This document shows positions 14,197 to 18,536 of a stretch of 20,155 nt of DNA, one piece after another. The stretch spans positions 1 to 20,155 of the IMG/VR virus record IMGVR_UViG_3300020404_001526. The stretch is one strand, 5' to 3'. Every line of letters starts with the position of its first letter. Position 1 is the stretch's first letter. The notes under the pieces are model-generated. The model was given only the letters and a program-made list of their open reading frames with translations, searched no databases and was not told the origin of the DNA. The position numbers and the translations under genes are program-made. The stretch is from a virus.

Positions 14197-14236
14197 CCTA
14201 TATATAGTGATGTGTGGTTTTGTTGCATTTGTTCCA

Positions 14237-14498
14237 TTTGTTACAGTAGTTTTGCTGAAAAAAACTTTTGAAAACTTTTTCAAATAGGGTGTAACAAGTG
14301 TAACAAGTGTAACAAACCTGTCTTTTTACTAGGGTGGCTGCGCCTTTGACCTTGTTACACTTCTCTTGATTTTTGTTACACTTGTTACACTTGTTGAGAC
14401 AAAAAAGACAATATGCACCGATTCCAGGAATTTTCGTGTTTTTAAAAAGTTTGCAAAAACGCCATTTTATGGGGTAGAAGTGTGACAAGTGTAACAAG
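14237..14498. repeat. TGTAACAAG iterons in both orientations with 24-bp inverted repeat
   Basis: Nine-base units TGTAACAAG stand in direct array at 14290-14316 (three, the last ending A), inverted at 14351-14359 and 14372-14398 (the last one imperfect), again direct at 14481-14498 (TGTGACAAG then TGTAACAAG), with one more inverted copy at 14237-14245. The arms 14293-14316 and 14372-14395 are a perfect 24-bp inverted repeat around a 55-nt loop. An A/T-rich palindrome TTTGAAAA-CT-TTTTCAAA lies at 14267-14284. The 376-bp region 14140-14515 between divergent gene blocks has no convincing gene. It fits a replication origin, an operator array or a packaging (TerS) site. Confidence 0.85.
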
Positions 14499-14515
14499 AA
14501 AGAAAATTCTTGCAG

Positions 14516-15064
14516 ATGGACACCATTGAAGAGACTGGACGAAAACTAACAAATCGCCAAAAAGAGTTTGCTCGTCATTATGTTGAAGGGATTTACTCTA
14601 ATGCGGAGTGCGCTAGAAAAGCTGGGTACGCCACCGCGTCAGCAGCCAGCATCGCTGGACATCTTTTGGCAGGCAAAAAGTTCCCTCACCTTGTAGACTA
14701 TATCCAAGAATTACGAGAAGAACGCGAACGAAAATATGGCGTGACTATTATTGGTCAGCTCAAACGTTTGCATGATCTGTCCGCAGGGGCTGAAGAGGCA
14801 GGGCAATTCTCAGCCGCAATCAACGCTGAAAAGATACGATCTGCCCTTGGTGGTCTGACAGTAGATAGGCGCGAACAAATCCATCAACTTGACGATTTAT
14901 CTCGCGAGGAAATTTCCGCTCGGCTTGCACAACTCCGTCAACAATATCCCCAAGCATTTATCGAGGGTGAATATACAGAGGTGAAAGATGCCGACACCAG
15001 AGGCGAACTTTTGGAATACGTTGAAGAGAAACCTGCCAACGAACTGTCACACAACGCGGATTGA
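14516..15064 (+). CDS. Terminase small subunit-like protein
   Basis: A 182-residue protein. The N-terminal region LTNRQKEFARHYVEGIYSNAECARKAGYA (about 9-37) is the HTH pattern of phage small terminases (Terminase_2 type): Lys/Arg-rich start, (Q/E)xFxxxYV, then NAxxAxxxAGY. A long helix follows (DYIQELREERERKYG), as needed for oligomer formation, and then an acidic C-terminal region. It would recognise phage DNA and start packaging with TerL, which is not in the window. Start chosen at ATG 14516; a TTG lies two codons earlier and neither has a strong ribosome site. The iterons end 18 bp upstream. Confidence 0.77.
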   Translation: MDTIEETGRKLTNRQKEFARHYVEGIYSNAECARKAGYATASAASIAGHLLAGKKFPHLVDYIQELREERERKYGVTIIGQLKRLHDLSAGAEEAGQFSAAINAEKIRSALGGLTVDRREQIHQLDDLSREEISARLAQLRQQYPQAFIEGEYTEVKDADTRGELLEYVEEKPANELSHNAD

Positions 15065-15443
15065 AAACCGACATGGTGGAGGCGTACCTGACGTACATAT
15101 AGTATGGGCAGGGCTTGTGTTTTGGTTAGAATTAAAAACAACGAAAAACAATAGCGTGAGAATATCCCCACATCAAATTGCTTGGAATACCGCGTATTCG
15201 CGTTCGGGCGGCTTGTCTTTCATCTTGGTTAAGCACCTCTCTTCGGGCGATCTATTTTTGTTTCGGGGTGCGAAATCCCTGGACCTCGGGCGTTCGGGAC
15301 TGGCTACTGAAGCCGAGTTTCGGGGTTCGGGGTACGATAACCTATGGGCAGCAATTCGGGAGTCGGGGTTCGGGACTTCGGGGTTCGGGGATCATCGAGC
15401 CCTGGACCAGGGGTCAGGGGCTGGGGCACCAGTACAACAGTAA
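14988..15443 (+). CDS. VRR-NUC-like nuclease with repeat-derived tail
   Basis: A 151-residue protein. Residues 1-92 match the VRR-NUC branch of PD-(D/E)XK nucleases: GGGVPDVHIV (D35), FWLELKT (E48, K50), and SPHQIAWN (Q63); these are the usual catalytic residues. Such proteins cut branched or flapped DNA, for example as resolvases before packaging. Residues from about 93 on (GAKSLDLGRSG...SGFGTSGFGD...GSGAGAPVQQ) are low-complexity and correspond to TTCGGG repeats in the DNA, so they are probably an acquired disordered tail. It overlaps the TerS gene by 77 bp and ends before the terminator at 15471. Confidence 0.85.
   Translation: MPTPEANFWNTLKRNLPTNCHTTRIENRHGGGVPDVHIVWAGLVFWLELKTTKNNSVRISPHQIAWNTAYSRSGGLSFILVKHLSSGDLFLFRGAKSLDLGRSGLATEAEFRGSGYDNLWAAIRESGFGTSGFGDHRALDQGSGAGAPVQQ
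15203..15390 (+). repeat. Cluster of TTCGGG(G) repeats inside the nuclease gene
   Basis: About ten plus-strand copies of TTCGGG, several extended to GGTTCGGGG, between 15203 and 15390, for example near 15203, 15242, 15259, 15292, 15318-15332, 15352 and 15367-15388. Spacing is irregular. The same element returns in non-coding DNA at 16281-16346. Confidence 0.75.
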
Positions 15444-15470
15444 CAATAAGCTGTTCCTGGCAGATAGTAA

Positions 15471-15492
15471 AAAGGGAGCCTAGGCTCCCTTT
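15471..15492. terminator. Bidirectional intrinsic terminator
   Basis: A perfect 10-bp stem AAAGGGAGCC / GGCTCCCTTT with TA at the centre, between convergent genes. The minus-strand side continues the T run (TTTTTACT), so it ends leftward transcription best; the plus side is followed by CCTAATGC. Confidence 0.85.
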
Positions 15493-15493
15493 C

Positions 15494-16216
15494 CTAATGC
15501 ATCACGATTGCAATTGATTTCGCTTTAGTCTTTGCGCCACTACATAGCTTACAAGTATCACAAGTGGCACGACGACCAGCTTCCTTACTTGCTGGACATA
15601 AAATTTCCGAACCTTTAATGACTTGGTCAACGTTATCAATAACGCGAAATGTGCGCTGGCCATTATCCCAAGCCTTTAATGCTTCCGCTTTGGTATCCGC
15701 GCTAATCATATAAAGGTTAGGGTCAACATCCAGAATGTCCGATTGATGGCTGTATGCGGTATGCCCTATGGCATCGGTCAAAAGACTGTCCCAAATATAA
15801 CTCGGCACAGCCGCGCCATCGCCATAAGTACCAATCCGAACCATACGACCCGCGCCAAGTTTAGCAATTGCATCATGTCCGGTCGCGACCGGATACCCGC
15901 CTTTTTGCAAATGCTTCCAAACATGCAAAACGCCTTGAAACAATTTAACGTAACATGTGCGACCTTTGGCATGTTTTCCGGTCGCGTTTATGTCAACGGC
16001 TGTACCCCTATGTTTACAATTGCCGCATATCGAAAAATCCAAACCTAGCTTATTGTTAAGCATAGGGTCGTTGCCATTGTCGCATAGGATATATGTCTGG
16101 ACCATGTTTCCGGTTTTTGTATTGCTACTTTTCACGATAGCAATCACAACGATATTCTCGCTAGGGTCGATAAGTGATGGACCCCTATAGATAATTGAGC
16201 TATTGATTTTTTCCAT
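15494..16216 (-). CDS. DUF7227-like phage protein with Cys motifs
   Basis: A 240-residue protein of a phage family I recognise by sequence, probably DUF7227, of unknown function. Visible blocks: SIIYRGPSLID (start), KTGNMVQTYI, LDFSICGNCKHRG, GRTCYVKLFQGVLHVW, VRIGTYGDGAAVPSYIW, GQRTFRVID, and a C-terminal CPASKEAGRRATCDTCKLCSG. The Cys pairs CGNC, CDTC and others could bind zinc or an iron-sulphur cluster. The length matches relatives. It forms its own transcription unit: promoter at 16244-16272, leader hairpin, gene, terminator at 15471-15492. Ribosome site AUGGAGG lies 8 nt before ATG 16216. Confidence 0.83.
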   Translation of the reverse strand: MEKINSSIIYRGPSLIDPSENIVVIAIVKSSNTKTGNMVQTYILCDNGNDPMLNNKLGLDFSICGNCKHRGTAVDINATGKHAKGRTCYVKLFQGVLHVWKHLQKGGYPVATGHDAIAKLGAGRMVRIGTYGDGAAVPSYIWDSLLTDAIGHTAYSHQSDILDVDPNLYMISADTKAEALKAWDNGQRTFRVIDNVDQVIKGSEILCPASKEAGRRATCDTCKLCSGAKTKAKSIAIVMH

Positions 16217-16239
16217 TGTTAATCCTCCATAACTAACAA
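16216..16239 (-). promoter_or_regulatory. Leader hairpin with AUGGAGG in the loop
   Basis: Eight-bp stem UUGUUAGU / AUUAACAA (one G-U pair) encloses the loop UAUGGAGG, the ribosome site of the 240-residue gene. The stem reaches the start codon. The predicted transcript begins at about 16237, so the hairpin is the whole 5' leader. Confidence 0.5.
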
Positions 16240-16243
16240 GTTA

Positions 16244-16272
16244 ATTGTATGCCAGGAACAAGTTAAAAACAA
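16244..16272 (-). promoter_or_regulatory. Sigma70-like promoter
   Basis: On the minus strand TTGTTT (16272-16267), a 17-bp spacer, then TACAAT (16249-16244). Drives the gene at 15494-16216. Confidence 0.55.
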
Positions 16273-16280
16273 GCGCAAAT

Positions 16281-16346
16281 ATTCGGGATATCTTCCAGGA
16301 ATATCGGGCAGCAGCGGGTTCGGGGTTCGGGGTTCGGGTTTCGGGA
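16281..16346 (+). repeat. Non-coding TTCGGGG repeat cluster
   Basis: One TTCGGG near 16281, then four in near-tandem at 16319-16346 with a 7-bp step (GGTTCGGGGTTCGGGGTTCG and onward). It lies between a promoter and a terminator, in DNA without a gene. It is the same element as inside the nuclease gene at 15203-15390. Confidence 0.8.
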
Positions 16347-16354
16347 TAATAAAA

Positions 16355-16378
16355 ACGGGGAGCCTCGAGGCTCCCCGT
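16355..16378 (-). terminator. Intrinsic terminator of the 69/34-residue gene unit
   Basis: A 24-nt perfect palindrome (arms 16355-16366 and 16367-16378, GC-rich with CTCGAG at the centre) followed on the minus strand by TTTTATTATCC. It ends the unit that starts at the promoter 16800-16827. Confidence 0.85.
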
Positions 16379-16380
16379 CC

Positions 16381-16401
16381 TACTAGTATGGAGGACTAGT
16401 A
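16381..16401 (-). ncRNA. 3'-UTR hairpin with anti-Shine-Dalgarno loop CCUCCAU
   Basis: In the minus-strand transcript, perfect 7-bp arms UACUAGU / ACUAGUA enclose the 7-nt loop CCUCCAU. The loop is the exact complement of AUGGAGG, the ribosome site of four genes in this module. Complementarity with the leader at 16721-16735 extends to 10 nt (GUCCUCCAUA with UAUGGAGGAC). It is placed after the last stop codon (16407) and before the terminator, like a 3'-UTR-derived small RNA. Alternatively it is only an inverted copy of the leader palindrome. Confidence 0.5.
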
Positions 16402-16406
16402 TTAAA

Positions 16407-16511
16407 TCAATCATTCCTGGTGACGTATAGCATGGTTACCAGTCCGACCACACAAAAGACGAGATAGCCTATTACGAATAGGCTATCCCAATCTAGGTTA
16501 TGAAACGTCAC
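16407..16511 (-). CDS. 34-residue single-span membrane protein
   Basis: A very short protein beginning MTFHNLDWDSLF, with one hydrophobic span of about 18-20 residues (VIGYLVFCVVGLVTMLYV, residues 13-30) and the polar end TRND. It starts with GTG 16511, overlapping the upstream stop by four bases (GTGA), the classic layout of coupled translation. The short acidic N terminus and one span suit an inner-membrane microprotein; a holin- or antiholin-type role is possible but not shown. Too short for usual gene callers. Confidence 0.65.
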   Translation of the reverse strand: MTFHNLDWDSLFVIGYLVFCVVGLVTMLYVTRND

Positions 16512-16717
16512 AGCATCTCTACCATGTCAGCAAATATGTCTTCGCATTCTGCGTGCGATCTATATTTGCCATCATTCACTTGTCGCTGAACCATTAGCAT
16601 CATTTCCGCTGTTCTTAAATGAGGTGTTGTATCTGTCCGCTTGTTGCCGTTTTCATCTACAACGTAGTAATCACGCGGTAAGTTAGGCGTGTTATATTGC
16701 TTTATCTCATAGTCCAT
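16508..16717 (-). CDS. Small hypothetical protein
   Basis: A 69-residue protein: DYEIKQYNTPNLPRDYYVVDENG near the start, then TPHLRTAEMMLMVQRQVNDGKYRSHAECEDIFADMVEML. The N-terminal half looks like strands, the C-terminal half helical. No family recognised. It has its own promoter (16800-16827), an attenuator-like leader and a ribosome site UAUGGAGGAC in a hairpin loop, so its expression seems to be carefully controlled. It is coupled to the 34-residue membrane protein. Confidence 0.75.
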   Translation of the reverse strand: MDYEIKQYNTPNLPRDYYVVDENGNKRTDTTPHLRTAEMMLMVQRQVNDGKYRSHAECEDIFADMVEML

Positions 16718-16781
16718 TGTTGTCCTCCATAGACAGGTTAAAAAAAGAGGGGTGCTGTTCGCGTGTCTGGTCGGCGGTCAT
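16707..16781 (-). CDS. Possible 24-residue leader peptide
   Basis: ATG 16781 preceded by GAGGGG opens a 24-codon frame (MTADQTREQHPSFFNLSMED and on) that ends 11 nt inside the 69-residue gene. Its ribosome site lies in the 5' arm of the terminator-like hairpin and its codons cover the 3' arm, so translating it would prevent the hairpin. This is an attenuator design on paper; the peptide itself may not matter. Confidence 0.35.
   Translation of the reverse strand: MTADQTREQHPSFFNLSMEDNNGL
16721..16735 (-). promoter_or_regulatory. Leader hairpin with AUGGAG in the loop
   Basis: Four-bp stem UGUC / GACA with loop UAUGGAG before ATG 16717. The stem is short and may be marginal alone. It is the best match to the anti-Shine-Dalgarno hairpin at 16381-16401 (10 nt). 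Confidence 0.4.
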
Positions 16782-16792
16782 GGCGACCCCTC
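16740..16792 (-). terminator. Terminator-like hairpin between promoter and gene (attenuator or small RNA)
   Basis: Minus-strand arms GAGGGGU (16792-16786) and ACCCCUC (16753-16747) enclose a structured 32-nt segment that can form an inner GGUC-GCCAU-GACC hairpin, and seven U follow directly. The predicted transcript starts at about 16793, so most transcription from this promoter could yield an RNA of roughly 50-55 nt unless the stem is broken. Confidence 0.6.
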
Positions 16793-16799
16793 ATGAATG

Positions 16800-16827
16800 A
16801 TTATATACAAAAACAAACTAAACACAA
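16800..16827 (-). promoter_or_regulatory. Sigma70-like promoter
   Basis: On the minus strand TTGTGT (16827-16822), a 16-bp spacer, and a perfect TATAAT (16805-16800). It lies between the terminator of the upstream unit and the attenuator-like hairpin. Confidence 0.65.
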
Positions 16828-16829
16828 AT

Positions 16830-16853
16830 AAAAAGGGGCGGCTAATGCCGCCC
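16830..16853 (-). terminator. Intrinsic terminator overlapping a stop codon
   Basis: Stem GGGCGGC / GCCGCCC (16847-16853 with 16836-16842), 4-nt loop, followed on the minus strand by CTTTTTA. The TAG stop of the two-span membrane protein (16842-16844) is inside the hairpin, so translation ends where termination begins. Confidence 0.82.
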
Positions 16854-17039
16854 TCTCTCTAGGTTATACATAAAAATTAGCCATCCGCATATTAGACACC
16901 ATGCGCTACAGCCGAACATTGTCCAAGATAACCATGTCATTTGACCCATGCCATGCAATGATAGCATTGCAAAACCAAAGAACACAGCAACCATAATCAT
17001 GGCTATCAAGAACAAATCTAGCATTTCAAACTTTTTCAT
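16842..17039 (-). CDS. Small two-span membrane protein
   Basis: A 65-residue protein with two hydrophobic spans, about residues 7-29 (LDLFLIAMIMVAVFFGFAML) and 35-58 (WLSWTMFGCSAWCLICGWLI), a short loop with Gly/His between them and a basic end (NLERGRH). The start MKK and end RGRH suggest both ends in the cytoplasm. The layout resembles small holins, but there is no endolysin next to it. It starts on a TAATG junction with the DUF2958-like gene. Confidence 0.78.
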   Translation of the reverse strand: MKKFEMLDLFLIAMIMVAVFFGFAMLSLHGMGQMTWLSWTMFGCSAWCLICGWLIFMYNLERGRH

Positions 17040-17353
17040 TAGGCTATAATCCTTCCATTGGCTCTAGCTTCCTCCGCATATTGAGTGATGGTTTTATCCG
17101 CTTTGAAATATCTGTCTCGCTCAACACCTAATCCATATGCAAACTTTGTGTTTTGCAATTTAGATAGGCTCACTGTTCCTAGCTCTGGACAACCATGACC
17201 AAGGTCACACAATCCAAACAGCGTGTCTCCGTCTTCGTCCATCTCACTGATCAACCATGTGCACGCCCCACCACCAAAAAATTTAACGACTGGGGTATTG
17301 CTCCAATTATTTGATCTTAGCTTCTTTTCAAGTTCTTTAGTTAATAGTTTCAT
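17039..17353 (-). CDS. DUF2958-like protein
   Basis: A 104-residue protein matching the DUF2958 pattern: LLTKELEKKLRSN at the start, PVVKFFGGGACTWLISEMDEDGDTLFGLCDLGHGCPELGTVSLSKL in the middle (WxxxE, FGL, ELGxxSLxxL), and LGVERDRYFKADKTI near the end. DUF2958 is common on plasmids and in phages; its function is unknown. The leader has two hairpins and AUGGAGG as ribosome site. Confidence 0.85.
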   Translation of the reverse strand: MKLLTKELEKKLRSNNWSNTPVVKFFGGGACTWLISEMDEDGDTLFGLCDLGHGCPELGTVSLSKLQNTKFAYGLGVERDRYFKADKTITQYAEEARANGRIIA

Positions 17354-17357
17354 TGTT

Positions 17358-17374
17358 TAGCCCTCCATTGGCTA
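17358..17374 (-). promoter_or_regulatory. Leader hairpin with AUGGAG in the loop
   Basis: Five-bp stem UAGCC / GGCUA with loop AAUGGAG, directly before ATG 17353. It is a third member of the AUGGAGG-loop family in this module. Confidence 0.4.
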
Positions 17375-17380
17375 GGTTGC

Positions 17381-17403
17381 GGCTAGGGCATAATGCCCTA
17401 GCC
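17381..17403 (-). promoter_or_regulatory. Strong intercistronic hairpin
   Basis: A perfect 10-bp stem (GGCTAGGGCA with TGCCCTAGCC) and a 3-nt loop between the 110-residue gene and the DUF2958-like gene. No T run follows on either strand, so it is more likely an RNA-processing or stabilising element than a terminator. Confidence 0.6.
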
Positions 17404-17411
17404 TAGGTTGA

Positions 17412-17744
17412 TTACATTGAGCCGTCATCGATGAGCTTTAGTTTTGTATAACCGTCGCCCTTGTTGACGTATTCTGGATCATCCCAATTAAAACCAAATT
17501 TTTCAGCGGCCTTTTTTAATTTGTCCAATGGCACTGTAGTGCGACCATTTACAAATATTGGCGCGGCTTTTTCATTCTTGTGTGCATGCTCAAGTACATG
17601 TAGCTTGTACGCTTGATATATCTTGATGCTTGCATCAATAGCATTGATTGCATGCTGGTAATCTTTTGTTGTTGTAAAATCATCTAAGGTAGATTTTTTT
17701 AACGCTGTAAGATTACGCTGTGCAATGTTTAATGTTTTAGCCAT
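17412..17744 (-). CDS. Small hypothetical protein
   Basis: A 110-residue protein, largely helical: NIAQRNLTALKKS, then DYQHAINAIDASIKIYQAYKLHVLEHAHK, followed by a second part with FVNGRTTVPLDKLKKAAEKFGFNWDDPEY that resembles a small basic domain. The family is not recognised. It is the first gene of the leftward module after the palindrome region. Ribosome site AUGGAGG lies 9 nt before ATG 17744. Confidence 0.75.
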   Translation of the reverse strand: MAKTLNIAQRNLTALKKSTLDDFTTTKDYQHAINAIDASIKIYQAYKLHVLEHAHKNEKAAPIFVNGRTTVPLDKLKKAAEKFGFNWDDPEYVNKGDGYTKLKLIDDGSM

Positions 17745-17765
17745 GTTCTAATCCTCCATTGGCTG

Positions 17766-17787
17766 GTTAATGTCTAATGACATTAAC
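17766..17787. promoter_or_regulatory. Inverted repeat upstream of the 110-residue gene
   Basis: Nine-bp arms GTTAATGTC / GACATTAAC around TAAT. In the leftward transcript this is a stable leader hairpin just 5' of the ribosome site; at DNA level it could be an operator. Confidence 0.55.
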
Positions 17788-17828
17788 ATCTAAAACACAA
17801 CTAGTAAACAAGTAAAACACATTTAATA

Positions 17829-17889
17829 TGTCAAACGTTTGACAGGGGTTACTTGGTCGGATCGGGCGGGGATCGTCAAATGTTTGACG
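17829..17889. promoter_or_regulatory. Twin operator-like palindromes GTCAAAYGTTTGAC
   Basis: Perfect 16-bp palindromes TGTCAAACGTTTGACA (17829-17844) and an almost identical CGTCAAATGTTTGACG (17874-17889; TG at centre), 45 bp apart centre to centre, in a G+C-rich stretch between divergent operons. The first one offers a consensus TTGACA -35 on the minus strand, but no good -10 is seen. The second is nested in a further 7-bp inverted repeat TCGGGCG / CGCCCGA. Likely binding sites for a dimeric regulator. The rest of 17745-18038 holds no gene. Confidence 0.75.
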
Positions 17890-17988
17890 CCCGACCCCCT
17901 TGACAAAAACCAGGCCGCGCCGCACCCACCCACCCGCCCTAGTTGGGTACATTTATTCACATGTTTTTCCATTGAGCCTAGGTTCAGG

Positions 17989-18017
17989 TTGCAAGTTCCA
18001 CAATTAAATTGTACGAA
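17989..18017 (+). promoter_or_regulatory. Weak candidate promoter for the GNAT gene
   Basis: TTGCAA (17989-17994), a 17-bp spacer containing ACAATTAAATTGT, then TACGAA (18012-18017). The expected start falls almost on the ribosome site AAAGGAG, so it remains doubtful. Confidence 0.3.
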
Positions 18018-18038
18018 TAGCTAAAGGAGTCCCTAGGG

Positions 18039-18536
18039 GTGGAAAAAATTTCAAAAATAAATTCATTGGGTCGTGTTGTTTATCGTCCAATGGAGGACAC
18101 TGATATTTCTGTTATGATTGAGCTAGGTGCAGCGATGCATGATGAGTCTGCTTTTCGGCACTTGGATTATGACAGGGAGAAGTGTTTTGCCATGGGTGTG
18201 AAGTATTTAATGAATCCAGACTGGTATTTTAGTTATTGTGCATATGAGGGTGATGAGTTAGTTGGGATGTTTATGGGGTATCTGAATAGATATTATTTCG
18301 GAAATGATCTTCTCGCGAATGATATTCTCTGGTATGTTAAAAAAGAACGAAGAGGCTCTATGGTTGGCATCCGGTTATTGAATGCTTTTCGTAAGTGGGC
18401 AAAAGAGCGTGGTGCTAGTGAAGTTTGTATAGGTGTCTCTACGGCGTTGGACGTAGATAGAACGCATGGTCTACTGTCCCGAATGGGTTTTGATCATGTT
18501 GGCGGCACTTTTAAAGAGGCACTTACAAAATGTTAA
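18039..18536 (+). CDS. GNAT-family N-acetyltransferase
   Basis: A 165-residue GNAT-fold protein. The N-terminal VVYRPMEDTDISVMIEL is the typical opening strand and helix; YCAYEGDELVGMFMGYL is the central strand pair; RRGSMVGIRLLNAFRKWAKERGASEVCIGVS (104-134) holds the acetyl-CoA pyrophosphate-binding loop (R/QxxGxG-like) and following helix; RMGFDHVGGTF closes the fold. It transfers an acyl group to an unknown amine. GNAT genes often stand beside phage virion genes, and this one overlaps the next gene by 7 bp. The start is GTG 18039 behind AAAGGAG; the ATG at 18087 has no ribosome site. Confidence 0.87.
   Translation: MEKISKINSLGRVVYRPMEDTDISVMIELGAAMHDESAFRHLDYDREKCFAMGVKYLMNPDWYFSYCAYEGDELVGMFMGYLNRYYFGNDLLANDILWYVKKERRGSMVGIRLLNAFRKWAKERGASEVCIGVSTALDVDRTHGLLSRMGFDHVGGTFKEALTKC

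Noticed and set aside
14198-14497. A 99-codon minus-strand frame rich in Cys, Asn, Lys, Tyr and Thr in the switch region
   Set aside because: The residues CNK and CYT come directly from the TGTAACAAG iterons; there is no ribosome site and it lies over the promoter side of a non-coding region.
14290-14498. Possible CRISPR array
   Set aside because: Units are 9 bp, mostly in direct contact and in both orientations; there are no 30-40 bp unique spacers and no cas genes.
17945-18020. Possible tRNA or attachment site (GGTTCAGGTTGCAAGTTCC)
   Set aside because: No cloverleaf can be drawn: the T-arm GTTCRA pattern, acceptor stem and anticodon arm are absent, and no matching repeat was found elsewhere in the window.
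15470-18040. High number of CTAG tetranucleotides in the leftward accessory block
   Set aside because: Rough counting gives fewer than twice the random expectation and many are TAG stops or parts of hairpins; not strong enough without a whole-genome comparison.
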